From Nisaea denitrificans DSM 18348 (GTDB lineage Bacteria; Pseudomonadota; Alphaproteobacteria; Thalassobaculales; Thalassobaculaceae), in assembly GCF_000426505.1 (NCBI RefSeq), contig NZ_KE384531.1:185384-249383 (forward strand): a DNA stretch of 64,000 nt, written 5' to 3'. This document shows positions 50,199 to 59,257 of the stretch, piece by piece. A program made the position numbers and the translations under genes. Position 1 is the stretch's first letter. Each line of letters opens with the position of its first letter. The notes under the pieces are model-generated. The model was not told the DNA's origin. It saw only the letters and a program-made list of their open reading frames with translations, and did not search any database.

Positions 50199-50843
50199 TT
50201 AGTCTTCGGACTCGGTTTCGGCTTCTTCAGCCGTATCTTCGTCCTCGTCTTCGGATTCGCTGGCTTCACTCTTCATCGCGGACGGTGCGGCGATGGTTGC
50301 CACGGTGAAGTCCCGATCGGTGATCGTCGGGGTGACACCTTCCGGAAGTTCGATCGCGCTGATGTGGATGCTGTCGCCGACATTCCAGCCGGACAGATCA
50401 AGCGTCAGTGAAGACGGCATCTGGTCCGGACGGCAGCTAACTTCGACTTCATGCCGCACAATGTTCAGAACACCACCGGCCTTGAGGCCTGGGCACTCTT
50501 CTTCATTGATGAACTCAACCGGCACTTCGACTGTAATCGTCGAGCTGGCGCTGACCCGAAGGAAATCGACATGCTCCGGACGATCGGTGACCGGGTGCAG
50601 CTGGACGTCACGGGCGAGTACGCTGTGCTTCTTGCCGTCGACTTCGAGGTCGATCAGGGTCGAAAAGAAACCGGTCTGATGAAGCAGCTTCGTCAGTGCG
50701 CGTTCATTCAGGGTTACGGAAACCGGGTCTTTCTTGTCGCCGTAGATTACGGCCGGGATGAGCCCCGCGCGACGGGCGGCACGGGCGGACCCCTTACCGA
50801 CCCGGTCACGCGTCTGGGCTCTCAGTGCGATCACATCAGACAT
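50199..50843 (-). CDS. rplY: 50S ribosomal protein L25/Ctc
   Basis: From ATG 50843 (GGAGA 6 bases before) the protein has 214 residues. Residues 1-95 form the 5S-RNA-binding L25 core (RDRVGKGSARAARRAGLIPAVIYG). Residues 95-185 are the CTC beta domain with VSCRPDQMPSSLTLDLSGWNVGDSIHISAI. A Glu/Asp-rich tail of about 30 residues ends the protein. It binds 5S rRNA in the large subunit. It lies between prs and pth. Confidence 0.96.
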   Translation of the reverse strand: MSDVIALRAQTRDRVGKGSARAARRAGLIPAVIYGDKKDPVSVTLNERALTKLLHQTGFFSTLIDLEVDGKKHSVLARDVQLHPVTDRPEHVDFLRVSASSTITVEVPVEFINEEECPGLKAGGVLNIVRHEVEVSCRPDQMPSSLTLDLSGWNVGDSIHISAIELPEGVTPTITDRDFTVATIAAPSAMKSEASESEDEDEDTAEEAETESED

Positions 50844-50964
50844 TTTATTCTCCAATAAAGATGTTCCGCGTGCGGCTGACCTCCAGGGGTGCCAGCCCGC
50901 AAGGCGGAACGGATGAGCGGGGCGTTTTAGTGGCTTTCGCCGGAAAAAGCTAGCGCAAAGCGGC

Positions 50965-50986
50965 CCGGACCGGGATACCGGTCCGG
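50965..50986 (-). terminator. Hairpin between prs and rplY
   Basis: A perfect 9-bp stem, CCGGACCGG/CCGGTCCGG, with a 4-base loop starts about 10 bases after the prs stop on the minus strand. A pyrimidine-rich stretch follows, with a T-run only some 20 bases later. It may be a partial terminator that lets rplY have its own transcript level. Confidence 0.5.
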
Positions 50987-50996
50987 CGCGACAGGT

Positions 50997-51947
50997 CTAG
51001 AAGTTGAAGAGGCTGGAAACCGAGCGCTCTTCGCTGATCCGCCGGATCGACTCCCCAAGCAGCGGCGCGACCGAAATCTGCCGGATATTCCGGGCTACCC
51101 GGACGGCTTCCGTGGTCTGGATGCTGTCGGTGGTGACCAGGGACTGCAGCGGCGAGGAGGTGATGCGGGCGACCGCGCCACCGGAGAGAACGCCGTGCGT
51201 GATATAGGCATCGACGGACACCGCGCCCGAGGCCATCAGGGCTTCGGCCGCGTTGCAGAGGGTACCGCCACTGTCGACGATATCGTCGACCAGGATGCAG
51301 CGCCGGTCTTTCACGTCACCGATGATGTTCATGACCTCGGATACACCTGCACGTTCGCGGCGCTTGTCGATGATCGCCAGATCGGCGTTCAGCGGCTTGG
51401 CCAGCGCACGGGCGCGCACGACACCGCCGACATCGGGCGAGACGATGGTGATTTCCTCATCGCCGTAGCGCTCCGTGATGTCCTTGTGGAACACGGGTGC
51501 GGCGAACAGGTTGTCTGTCGGGATATCGAAGAAACCCTGTATCTGCCCCGCATGGAGATCCATGGTCAGCACCCGGTCGGCGCCGGCGGAGGTGATCAGG
51601 TTGGCGACCAGTTTGGCGGAAATCGGCGTCCGGGAACCCGACTTTCGATCCTGACGGGCATAGCCGTAGTAGGGGATGACAGCCGTGATGCGCCGTGCCG
51701 AGCTGCGTTTCAGCGCGTCGAGCGTGACCAGCAGTTCCATCAGATTGTCATTCGCGGGATAGGAGGTCGGCTGGATGACGAAGACGTCTTCCCCGCGCAC
51801 GTTCTCCTGGATCTCGACGAACACTTCCATGTCCGAGAACCGGCGGATGTCGGCTTTTGCCAATGGCATGTTGAGGTAGGCGGCAATTGTTTCCGCCAAA
51901 GGCCTGTTACTGTTACAGGCCAGGATCTTCATACGAACGTCTGACAT
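50997..51947 (-). CDS. prs: Ribose-phosphate pyrophosphokinase
   Basis: The 316-residue protein has the PRPP-synthetase fold. The ATP flexible loop [20 protein letters not shown] (about 95-114), the catalytic [18 protein letters not shown], and the PRPP loop [18 protein letters not shown] (about 218-235) are all intact. It makes PRPP from ribose 5-phosphate and ATP for nucleotide, His and Trp synthesis. ATG 51947 is preferred (AGGG nearby); ATG 51932 is the alternative. Confidence 0.97.
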   Translation of the reverse strand: MSDVRMKILACNSNRPLAETIAAYLNMPLAKADIRRFSDMEVFVEIQENVRGEDVFVIQPTSYPANDNLMELLVTLDALKRSSARRITAVIPYYGYARQDRKSGSRTPISAKLVANLITSAGADRVLTMDLHAGQIQGFFDIPTDNLFAAPVFHKDITERYGDEEITIVSPDVGGVVRARALAKPLNADLAIIDKRRERAGVSEVMNIIGDVKDRRCILVDDIVDSGGTLCNAAEALMASGAVSVDAYITHGVLSGGAVARITSSPLQSLVTTDSIQTTEAVRVARNIRQISVAPLLGESIRRISEERSVSSLFNF

Positions 51948-52074
51948 TCGTGCCCTGTGATCTCGGTTGGGAAAGGAGCGGTGAAATCCCTATCTTGCTG
52001 TGCCTGATCTCGAGGAAACCAGCATCAGTAGAAGCGGGCGGAACATATCAGCGCGTGTTGAAAGCGCGCAAGGG

Positions 52075-53004
52075 TTATTGCCGCTTTGTGACAGGTTTCT
52101 CGCCTATTCTTTGGCGCTCATACGCCCGCAGCAGCGGCAACAGGCCCTGCAGGGCACCGTCAGCAATAACCGGGGAGGCGGCGACCCAATTGTCATCCAT
52201 GCTGCCGGAAGGTACCGCGTTCTGCTGGTCTATCACGCCAATTTCTCTGCCGACGGGATCGATAAGGCGCCAGGATATGGCGACGATATCCGTATCCGCA
52301 TTGATTGGCTTGATGTCGATCTTGCCCTTTAGCGAGAGGGTGCTTTCCGCAGTCGCGATGCTGTTCTCTATGGTTACGCCGCGGGCGCGAAGCTTGCGTA
52401 GCAGGGCTTGGCGCAGGATGGCGTTCCCGCTGCCGGCCTTGCCTTCTATCAAATCGACATAGAGTCCCGGAAGATCGGCCGCGGCCACGGTTTCCAGCTG
52501 CGGGAGCAGCCAGGCTGCGATGCCTGGCGCATTCTGGTTGGAGATATCCCGGAAATGAGCGGCGATAGGCGCCTCCCAGAATGCGGGGGGCGGGGTCGAC
52601 GAGACGCGTTTCTCTCCGATGACCTTGCCGGATGGATCACTCAGCTCCCAATCAAGGACAAGTTCGGCCGGCTGGCCGACATGGAGTTGCTGATAGCCCT
52701 GACCTCTCAGGACATAACTGCGTTTGTTCCGGGCACTGACGCTCGCGATGACATTATGCTCGACCAGCGATTTCGAGATTGCCGCCGCCATCGCTTCTCC
52801 GACCCAGCCCACAGGTCCCTCAATTGGCTCGACGTAAATGCCGGCGGCTTCGGGGGCGAGAAAAAATTCGACGGCAGGCTTCTCGTGAGGCTGTCGGCTG
52901 AACGGGCGGGGTATTTCTCCGCAGCCGGTCAGGAACAGTGCCAGCAGTACCGGCAGAATGAGAAGGAACGCGGAAAAGTCCCGGCACGGGAGGCTGTCTT
53001 TCAT
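52075..53004 (-). CDS. Lipoprotein of unknown function
   Basis: The 309-residue protein has a lipoprotein signal: a hydrophobic run followed by the lipobox LTGC, with Cys28 as the lipidation site. The mature part has two similar halves with EPIEGPVGWVGEAMAAAISKSL (about 58-79) and DLIEGKAGSGNAILRQALLRKL (about 189-210). Each is followed by beta-strand patterns ending in conserved DWELSDPSGKVIGEK and SWRLIDPVGREIGVI stretches. This repeat suggests a duplicated fold. It should be anchored to a membrane, but the function is not recognised. Confidence 0.85.
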   Translation of the reverse strand: MKDSLPCRDFSAFLLILPVLLALFLTGCGEIPRPFSRQPHEKPAVEFFLAPEAAGIYVEPIEGPVGWVGEAMAAAISKSLVEHNVIASVSARNKRSYVLRGQGYQQLHVGQPAELVLDWELSDPSGKVIGEKRVSSTPPPAFWEAPIAAHFRDISNQNAPGIAAWLLPQLETVAAADLPGLYVDLIEGKAGSGNAILRQALLRKLRARGVTIENSIATAESTLSLKGKIDIKPINADTDIVAISWRLIDPVGREIGVIDQQNAVPSGSMDDNWVAASPVIADGALQGLLPLLRAYERQRIGEKPVTKRQ

Positions 53005-53014
53005 GATCGGGGGC

Positions 53015-53086
53015 TTAAATCACCAGGACGCAGCTGACAAGCAGCCCGATGATTGCGGCGGCGAACAGGATCTGGAGGTGAGGCAT
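53015..53086 (-). CDS. Possible 23-residue membrane micropeptide
   Basis: A 24-codon frame on the minus strand (MPHLQILFAAAIIGLLVSCV plus three residues) lies in the gap between the M24 gene stop and the lipoprotein start. It is one hydrophobic helix. The ribosome site is poor. It could be chance, but it fills the gap with no overlap. Confidence 0.3.
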   Translation of the reverse strand: MPHLQILFAAAIIGLLVSCVLVI

Positions 53087-53109
53087 CCGTCGACTTCTTT
53101 CCCGGGGTG

Positions 53110-54258
53110 TTACTTGCGGACAAGGTCGAGCGGAAGCTTCGACAAACGCTCGTTTCCATCTTCCGTGACAATGAAGGTTTCACCGAGGGTCATTGCGAGA
53201 TCCTTATCGCTGTCCATCAGGATCATGTGTGCGAAGAACACCATGCCGGGGCGGATTTCAACCGGGTTGCCATGATAGAACATCGGATAATCCATCCAGA
53301 TCGGCGCGAAGACTGCCCCCAGCGAATAACCGCACGCATTCATCCGGGCATGGCTGTATCCGCGCCGGTCCATAACACCGGCATGCGCGTCGAAAACCGA
53401 GCCGACGATATTGCCGGGGCGTAGTGCCTCGCGGCATGCCTGCAGTGCTTCCACGCAGGCGCTGTGCATGTCGTCATGCTCCGGCTTCGGCTTTCCGATC
53501 GGGAGCGTGCGCATCATGCAGGCATGGTAGTGCCGGTATGCCCCGGCGAACTCCAATGTCAGTTGATCCTCGGCGTCCAGCGTGCGGCGGCCGGTAAAGT
53601 AGCGGCAGAGCAGGGCGTCGGAGCCGGAGCCGATGATGAACTCGTTGCCGGCATAATCTCCGCCCCCCTTGAAGACAGCCCCCTGCATGGCGGCGAGTAT
53701 GTCTCCCTCAAAGGCGCCGGGTGCGGTCAGCTCCTGTCCGGCGACGAGGGCATCGTCTGCCAGCTCGGCAGCGCGACGGACATAGGCCAGCTCTGCGGGC
53801 GATTTCACCACACGGAGTTCCGAGACCAGCTCGGAACTGTCGATCAATGTGCAGAAGTCTTCCAGCTCTGCGTTGATCGCCATGCCGTTCCGTGCATTCA
53901 GGCCATAGGCTGCGTATTCAATCCCGAACGTCTTCCCGCCGCCGCCGAATTCGCTCAGCATCGCTTTCAGCTCACGCGCCGGTGTCGCGCCGTCCCGGTC
54001 CACCCAGATCCTGATATCCTGGATCATGCTGGTATTCTGTGCTTGCCGGAGGTCTGGCGCCCGGGTCATCAGGGCCAGCCGCCCGTCCGCGCCGAGATAG
54101 AGGCACTGGAAGAAGCAGAAGCCGAACGTGTCATATCCGGTCAGATAAAACATGCTCTCCTGGCGGAACATCAGCAGGCCGTCGAGACCGCGCTCCTGCA
54201 TAAGGGCAATAGTCCGCGCGCGGCGATCCGCGAGTTCCTGATCAGTGAAGTGCAGCAC
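53110..54258 (-). CDS. M24 (creatinase / ectoine-hydrolase-like) family protein without metal ligands
   Basis: The 382-residue protein has the two-domain pita-bread layout: N-terminal creatinase-like domain (1-150) and C-terminal M24 fold (150-382). Where aminopeptidase P carries its five metal ligands, this protein has Glu (LTLEFAG), Cys (HACMMRT), Tyr (GYSLGAV), His (GMVFFAHM) and Gly (MTLGETF). All five are replaced, so no dinuclear metal site is expected. Creatinase and the DoeA-type ectoine hydrolases also work without the metals. It should hydrolyse a C-N bond of a small amino compound. It ends just before the pgeF gene's minus-strand partner set, 3 bases after it in transcription order. 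Confidence 0.85.
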   Translation of the reverse strand: MLHFTDQELADRRARTIALMQERGLDGLLMFRQESMFYLTGYDTFGFCFFQCLYLGADGRLALMTRAPDLRQAQNTSMIQDIRIWVDRDGATPARELKAMLSEFGGGGKTFGIEYAAYGLNARNGMAINAELEDFCTLIDSSELVSELRVVKSPAELAYVRRAAELADDALVAGQELTAPGAFEGDILAAMQGAVFKGGGDYAGNEFIIGSGSDALLCRYFTGRRTLDAEDQLTLEFAGAYRHYHACMMRTLPIGKPKPEHDDMHSACVEALQACREALRPGNIVGSVFDAHAGVMDRRGYSHARMNACGYSLGAVFAPIWMDYPMFYHGNPVEIRPGMVFFAHMILMDSDKDLAMTLGETFIVTEDGNERLSKLPLDLVRK

Positions 54259-54261
54259 GCG

Positions 54262-55026
54262 CTACTCCGATATGACGATGGTTGAGAGCTGCCGGCCGTA
54301 ATCCGGCTCGTTGCGCAGACGTGAACGTCGATAGCTGAAGAAGTTCGGCTCGTCCTTGCAGGTATCGCAATCCAGCCGGTAGATCTCACCCAGCCCGAGA
54401 CGGGACAGACGCGAAGTGCAGTAGTTCGAGAGGTCGAACTGGAAGTGCCCCTCGCGCGCGCTGGCGCTGAAGAAGGCGGCGTTGTTCTTGTCCTGCTCAA
54501 GGAAGGACTGCGGAAATTCCGGGCCGACCTCGTAGGATGTCTGGCCGATGCATGGGCCGACGGCTGCCTGGATGTTGTCCGCCCGTGCACCGAGTTCGAT
54601 CATCGCGTCGACCGTCGCTTCCATGACGCCGTTCAGGGCGCCGCGCCAGCCTGCGTGGCAGGCGCCGATGATGCCGTCTCCCGGGTCGGAAAACAGAACA
54701 GGCGTGCAATCCGCTGTCAGAACGCCGAGGGCGACATTCTTGAGCGTGGTTACCATGCCGTCGGCGCGTGGAGGTTCTTCCGGCCGCTCGTTGCTGTCGA
54801 TGACATGGACGACTGCGGAATGGATCTGGTTGCAGGTGAAAAGGGACTCTGCATCGCAATCGAGTGCGGCCATGGTTCGTGCCCGGTTGGCGACGACAGC
54901 TTTTCGCGAGTCGCCGGAACCGAGCCCGCAATTGAGCGAGCGGTAGATCCCCTGGCTGACCCCGCCGCGCCTTGTATAGAAAGCGTGGCGGATTTTGTCC
55001 GTGTTCATCTCGTCAAGTTGGATCAC
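54262..55026 (-). CDS. pgeF: Laccase-domain purine nucleoside phosphorylase/peptidoglycan editing factor (YfiH)
   Basis: The 254-residue protein has the YfiH fold, with the zinc-site residues visible as QIHSAVVHVID (His), LTADCTPVLF (Cys) and ACHAGWRGALNG (His). CDTCKDEPNFFSYRR near the C-terminus is the family-typical Cys/Phe/Arg end. Members phosphorolyse purine nucleosides and, in enterobacteria, edit peptidoglycan precursors. GTG 55026 is used as the start because it overlaps the upstream methyltransferase stop as GTGA (55023-55026). ATG 55008 is the alternative. Confidence 0.92.
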   Translation of the reverse strand: MIQLDEMNTDKIRHAFYTRRGGVSQGIYRSLNCGLGSGDSRKAVVANRARTMAALDCDAESLFTCNQIHSAVVHVIDSNERPEEPPRADGMVTTLKNVALGVLTADCTPVLFSDPGDGIIGACHAGWRGALNGVMEATVDAMIELGARADNIQAAVGPCIGQTSYEVGPEFPQSFLEQDKNNAAFFSASAREGHFQFDLSNYCTSRLSRLGLGEIYRLDCDTCKDEPNFFSYRRSRLRNEPDYGRQLSTIVISE

Positions 55027-56153
55027 CCTGAAAAGGCTCCCGTTTCACGCACCGACAGGCCCCGCGGCGGGCCGAAACCGGGAAGTGCACCCACTCCCGG
55101 TGCGGCGATTGCCACTGCCTTGAACAGCGTGCCCATTTCGGTGGGTTCAATCAAGCGCCGCGCACCGCTACGGATTGTTGCCACCTGGGCGGGGGAGGCT
55201 TTTCCGACAAGGGCCTCGACCCGGGCCTCTATGCCAAGCGCGGAGAGGAATTGTCCTTGTGTCACGGTGCCGAAGCAGGTGCACCCGCTGGATGCGGCGC
55301 TATCGAGAAGTGCATTGAAGTCGACGTGGGCGGTCAGGTCCGCGGTCCCCGGCCTGTCCAGCTCTTCCGCATACTGGTGGCTGCGCAGTGCCTGGAAGGT
55401 ATCGCCGAAAGCACTTTCGCCGTGGCCGTAATCGAGGAACAGTCCGGCGCCGCCACAAATGGCAATATGCCGGGCGATCTGCTCCGCGACCGTGCGGCCG
55501 TCCTCGCAGATCTCGAATATGTCGCCCTCGCCCGGAGCCAGGGAGGAAGGTACCAGCCGAATCAATTGCACTGGTGCAGGCATATCCGACCAGCCTAGGG
55601 CGTCGCTTTCATTGTCCCAGGCGATGCATCGCTCCCGCCACATACCATCACGGTGGATCAGTTGCCGGATCGGCAGGGCATCGAAGAATTCATTGCCGAG
55701 GATCAGAGACGGATGGCTCGGGAGCGTTTCCGCTGTGTCATGCCAGCTGACCTCGATACCGGACAGCGTCTCGCGCTGGAGCGCGCGAAGCCTCGGACTG
55801 GCTTCGACGAGATGAACCTCAATGGCGTCGCGGAAACCCGGCACGATGCGGGCGGCGCGAAGGGCATCGGCCATCAATGTGCCGCGGCCGGGGCCGAATT
55901 CGACCAGCGTAATTTCGGACGGGCTGCCCGTCTGCTGCCAGACAGCGGCGCACCAGAGGCCGATCAATTCGCCGAAAACCTGGCTGATTTCCGGCGCGGT
56001 AATGAAGTCGCCCGCGATCCCGAACGGCTCGCGCGTTGTGTAATAGCCATGTTCGGGGTGCAGCAGGGCTTCCCGCATGTAGCGCGCGACGGTGAGCGGG
56101 CCGTCTGCCTCGATCAAGGCCTTCAGATGAGTGGAAAGCGGGCTTGCCGTCAT
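55023..56153 (-). CDS. NDUFAF7/MidA-type class I SAM-dependent methyltransferase
   Basis: The protein has 376 residues. SAM motif I is LVEFGPGRGTLMADALRAAR (about 83-102), followed by HLVEASPRLRALQRETL and LILGNEFFDALPIRQLIHR (about 150-168), which carries the DALP motif of the COG1565 family. The mitochondrial relative NDUFAF7 methylates an Arg of the complex I subunit NDUFS2; here a respiratory-complex target is likely by homology only. It overlaps lgt by 4 bases (56150-56153) and pgeF by 4 bases, so lgt, this gene and pgeF form one coupled operon. Confidence 0.92.
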   Translation of the reverse strand: MTASPLSTHLKALIEADGPLTVARYMREALLHPEHGYYTTREPFGIAGDFITAPEISQVFGELIGLWCAAVWQQTGSPSEITLVEFGPGRGTLMADALRAARIVPGFRDAIEVHLVEASPRLRALQRETLSGIEVSWHDTAETLPSHPSLILGNEFFDALPIRQLIHRDGMWRERCIAWDNESDALGWSDMPAPVQLIRLVPSSLAPGEGDIFEICEDGRTVAEQIARHIAICGGAGLFLDYGHGESAFGDTFQALRSHQYAEELDRPGTADLTAHVDFNALLDSAASSGCTCFGTVTQGQFLSALGIEARVEALVGKASPAQVATIRSGARRLIEPTEMGTLFKAVAIAAPGVGALPGFGPPRGLSVRETGAFSG

Positions 56154-56965
56154 GCGTTATCAGAGAGCGGCGGGCGGCGGAGGGCCCAGATCATGACTGA
56201 GCTTCCGACCAGGATCATCGGTATTGAAAGAAGTTGCCCCATTGTCGCGCCAGCGAACAGGAAGCCGAGTTGCGCATCGGGCTCCCGGAAAAACTCGACG
56301 GTGAAGCGGGCGATGCCATATCCGGCGAAGAACAGGCCGCCGATGGCACCCGGATAGCGCCTGATATCGGTGCGGGCGATCAGCAGCACGATAACAGCGA
56401 GCAGAAGCAGGCCTTCCAGCGCGGCTTCATAAAGTTGGCTCGGATGTCTCGGCATCGGGCCGCCATTCGGAAACACCATCGACCATGGCACATCGGTGGC
56501 GCGGCCAAAGAGCTCGCCGTTGATGAAGTTCGAGATGCGACCGAAGAAAAGGCCGATCGGTGCAGCCGCCGCCACGATGTCGCCAACCAGAAGCGGATTG
56601 ATGCCGCGCCTCCGGGCGAACAGAAACAACCCGACGAGCGTGCCGAGCATACCGCCATGGAAAGCCATGCCGCCTTGCCAGACCATGAGAATTTGCGCCG
56701 GGTTTTCGAGGTAGTAGGGGAGGTTGTAGAACAGCACGTAGCCGAGACGCCCTCCGAGCACCACGCCAAGCGTGGCGTAGACCAGCAGGTCATCCAGCGA
56801 GGACGGGTCCATGAAGCGCGGAGCGCGGCGGCACAGATGGACGCAATAACGCCAGCCGAGCATCAGGCCGGCAATATAGGCCAGTGCGTACCAGCGGACG
56901 GCGAACGGTCCGATGGAGAAGATCACCGGATCGATATTCGGGAAAGGCAGGCCAGCCTGCTCCAT
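56150..56965 (-). CDS. lgt: Phosphatidylglycerol:prolipoprotein diacylglyceryl transferase
   Basis: The 271-residue inner-membrane protein has seven helices. The conserved GGMAFHGGMLGTLVG (about 95-109), the catalytic Arg-Asn segment RISNFINGELFGRATDVPW, and the downstream PRHPSQLYEA box are all present. It transfers the diacylglyceryl group to the lipobox Cys of prolipoproteins, which includes the lipoprotein encoded at 52075-53004. It begins the coupled lgt-methyltransferase-pgeF set. Confidence 0.96.
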   Translation of the reverse strand: MEQAGLPFPNIDPVIFSIGPFAVRWYALAYIAGLMLGWRYCVHLCRRAPRFMDPSSLDDLLVYATLGVVLGGRLGYVLFYNLPYYLENPAQILMVWQGGMAFHGGMLGTLVGLFLFARRRGINPLLVGDIVAAAAPIGLFFGRISNFINGELFGRATDVPWSMVFPNGGPMPRHPSQLYEAALEGLLLLAVIVLLIARTDIRRYPGAIGGLFFAGYGIARFTVEFFREPDAQLGFLFAGATMGQLLSIPMILVGSSVMIWALRRPPLSDNA

Positions 56966-56982
56966 CAGTGTCGCTCCCGCGC

Positions 56983-57975
56983 TCAGCGATAAGGATCTTC
57001 GGTATCGAGATAGTCCTGGACGTAACGCCGTACACCTTCTTCAAGCGGGGTGAACTGGCCCGGATATCCGGCGTCCCGAAGCTTTTCCATGCATGCTTCG
57101 GTGAAGTACTGGTAACGGTCCCTGATCTCCACCGGCGTATCGACGAAATCGATTCGCGGGTCCTTCTCAAGCGCGACATAAACAGCGCGGGCGAGATCGC
57201 CGAAGGAGCGGGCCTGGCCGGTGCCGAGATTGAACAGGCCGGAGACATCCGGCGTGTCGTGCAGCCAGATCATCACGTCCACACAATCGCCGACCCAGAC
57301 GAAATCGCGAAGCTGTCCGCCATCCTCGTAATCCGGGTTGTGTGAGCGGAAAAGAGTGGCCGGCAGGTTGGCTGCTGCGCGCGGGTAGATCTGCGCCACC
57401 ACACTCTGCTGGCTACCCTTATGGGATTCGTTGGGGCCGTAGACATTGAAGAATTTGAGGCCGGCCCACTGTTTCGGAGTCTTACGCCCCTCGGCAACCA
57501 GCCGGGCGATCCGGCGGTCAAACAGGTGCTTGCTCCAGCCATAGGGATTGAGCGGCTGCAGACCGGCGAGGCCGTCGATGCTGGCATCATCCTCAAACCC
57601 CTCGCTGCCGTCGCCATAGGTCGCAGCGGACGAGGCGTAGATCAGCCTCGCGTCATTCTCGGCGCACCATTTCCACAGATCGACGGAGGTGCGGAAGTTC
57701 TGCTTCACGATGAAATCGGCATCGCGTTCGGTGGTCGAGGAGCTGGCGCCAAGATGAAACACGGTCTCGACCATGTCCTTGTGCGAGTTGAGAAAGCTGA
57801 ACAGGTCCTCGGGTGGGATGATGTCGGCCAGCTCGCGCTTTGCGATGTTGCGCCACTTCTCGCCCGTGCCGAGGACGTCGCAGACCACAATGTCCCGGGC
57901 CAGGTCTTCGCGTTCGCTGAGTGCGGCAACCAGGTTCGATCCGATAAATCCGGCCCCGCCTGTAACGACAATCAT
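56983..57975 (-). CDS. hldD: ADP-L-glycero-D-manno-heptose 6-epimerase
   Basis: The 330-residue extended SDR has the NAD(P) loop VTGGAGFIGSNLV (4-16), STTERDAD in the family-specific substrate loop and the catalytic YxxxK in NPYGWSKHLFD. YGDGSEGFEDD and LKFFNVYGPNESHKGSQQSVVAQIY match RfaD/HldD. It makes the ADP-heptose for the lipopolysaccharide inner core. Its stop is 17 bases before the lgt start, so it may be transcribed with it. Upstream is a 194-base divergent region with ubiK. Confidence 0.95.
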   Translation of the reverse strand: MIVVTGGAGFIGSNLVAALSEREDLARDIVVCDVLGTGEKWRNIAKRELADIIPPEDLFSFLNSHKDMVETVFHLGASSSTTERDADFIVKQNFRTSVDLWKWCAENDARLIYASSAATYGDGSEGFEDDASIDGLAGLQPLNPYGWSKHLFDRRIARLVAEGRKTPKQWAGLKFFNVYGPNESHKGSQQSVVAQIYPRAAANLPATLFRSHNPDYEDGGQLRDFVWVGDCVDVMIWLHDTPDVSGLFNLGTGQARSFGDLARAVYVALEKDPRIDFVDTPVEIRDRYQYFTEACMEKLRDAGYPGQFTPLEEGVRRYVQDYLDTEDPYR

Positions 57976-58169
57976 GCTCGTTCCTCCGCTGCTGCGACAA
58001 ACAGACCCACGATCTGCCTGTCGCGCTTATTGGCTCTATATGAACGTTTCTCGCCCGACGCCGATTGCTTTCGCAAGCTCGAAAGTAGTAGGTCTGGGGA
58101 CGGACGCTGCTTGTGCCCCGTACTTCTGCCGATTATGCGGCAGCCGTGGCCAGATAGGAGGAGCCGCCG

Positions 58170-58517
58170 ATGCAGACGAATAACAGGTTTTTCGACGACA
58201 TCGCCAAGATGGCGAATGGCGCTATGTCCGCCGCCGCCGGTGTTCGCGAAGAGATGGAACAGATGATTCGGCAGCAGTTCGAGCGTTATCTCGGCGAACA
58301 TGACCTCGTGACCTATGAGGAGTTCGCGGTTGTGCGCGAGCAGGCGAACAAGGCACGCTCCGAGCAGGAAGCGCTTGCGCAACGGGTTGCAATGCTCGAA
58401 AAGGAGCTCGCAAGCCTCAAGGAGGCCAAGGCGAAGACAACGCGCCGGGCGCCAAAGCAGGCAAAAACAACGGCTTCCGCCAAATCGGCATCGACGGATA
58501 CGGCAAAGAACAAATAA
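58170..58517 (+). CDS. ubiK: Accessory factor UbiK family protein
   Basis: The 115-residue protein has an N-terminal amphipathic helix (FFDDIAKMANGAMSAAAGV), a coiled-coil (about 25-80) with REEMEQMIRQQFERYL and QRVAMLEKELASLK, and a Lys/Ala/Thr-rich tail. This is the BMFP/YqiC layout; UbiK binds lipid and aids the ubiquinone biosynthesis complex. GGAGG precedes ATG 58170. The tail of about 30 residues is longer than usual. Confidence 0.9.
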   Translation: MQTNNRFFDDIAKMANGAMSAAAGVREEMEQMIRQQFERYLGEHDLVTYEEFAVVREQANKARSEQEALAQRVAMLEKELASLKEAKAKTTRRAPKQAKTTASAKSASTDTAKNK

Positions 58518-58615
58518 GCCGCTGTTTTCTAAAGAAAACTAAATGTACCAATATTTCGGACGCGACCCACGAAATATAGGTTGATCGCGGGTTTCGCATT
58601 TGAGAGGCTACTCCT

Positions 58616-58641
58616 CGTGGTACTTGGCGATTGGTACCACG
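58616..58641. promoter_or_regulatory. Inverted repeat upstream of the YbjN gene
   Basis: CGTGGTAC (58616-58623) and GTACCACG (58634-58641) form a perfect 8-bp inverted repeat with a 10-base spacer, about 105 bases before the YbjN start. It may be an operator or a hairpin that ends ubiK transcription; no T-run follows. Confidence 0.4.
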
Positions 58642-58746
58642 CTAGATCTAGTCGGGCTGTTAATCGCGGTCTGACGGACCGAGCTTCCCTGTCTACGATC
58701 GTCCCGGAGCGCCGGACAGCGCACCTCTCAGAGGGGGTTTGATAGT

Positions 58747-59250
58747 ATGTCTCTGACTTACGTCGAAACGGTTGAAGTTCCCCGTAATCCGTTAGACCTG
58801 ATGGAGGAAATTGTCGGAGCCAATGATTGGGCTCACGAGCGTGCGAGCACAGATGAGCTTGCCGTCGAAATCCAAGGCCGCTGGGCTGACTACCGGCTCT
58901 TTTTCCTCTGGCAGGAGGATATGGGAGCACTTCACTTCTCGTGCATTTTTGAAAGCCGGGTTCCGGTCGAGAAACGGCGCGAGGTCCATTCCCTGCTTGC
59001 AATGATCAACGAGAAACTCTGGCTCGGACATTTCGACCTCTCCACCGAGGACGGGACACCGATGTTCCGGCAGACGTGTCTGCTGCGCGGCGCGCAATCC
59101 GCGAGCGTCGAGCAGCTTGAGGATCTGGTCGATGTTGCCCTGACCGAATGCGAGCGCTTTTTCCCCGCGTTCCAATTCGTCATCTGGGGCGGCAAGTCGG
59201 CGGAAGAGGCCATGCAGGCCTCGCTGCTGGATGTTGTCGGAGAAGCTTGA
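58747..59250 (+). CDS. YbjN domain protein
   Basis: The 167-residue protein has the YbjN sensory/chaperone-like fold: WADYRLFFLWQEDMGALHFSCIFESRVP (about 46-73), a central helix VEKRREVHSLLAMINEKLWLGHFDLS, and FRQTCLLRG. The family is linked to type III secretion chaperones by fold and to stress regulation in bacteria, without known molecular function. It lies 7 bases before proC on the same strand and this order is common in alphaproteobacteria. Confidence 0.88.
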   Translation: MSLTYVETVEVPRNPLDLMEEIVGANDWAHERASTDELAVEIQGRWADYRLFFLWQEDMGALHFSCIFESRVPVEKRREVHSLLAMINEKLWLGHFDLSTEDGTPMFRQTCLLRGAQSASVEQLEDLVDVALTECERFFPAFQFVIWGGKSAEEAMQASLLDVVGEA

Positions 59251-59257
59251 GATTCCA

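Noticed and set aside
58518-58746. Possible small RNA or tRNA in the gap before the YbjN gene
   Set aside because: No cloverleaf can be drawn and there is no terminator-like end; only an 8-bp inverted repeat is evident.
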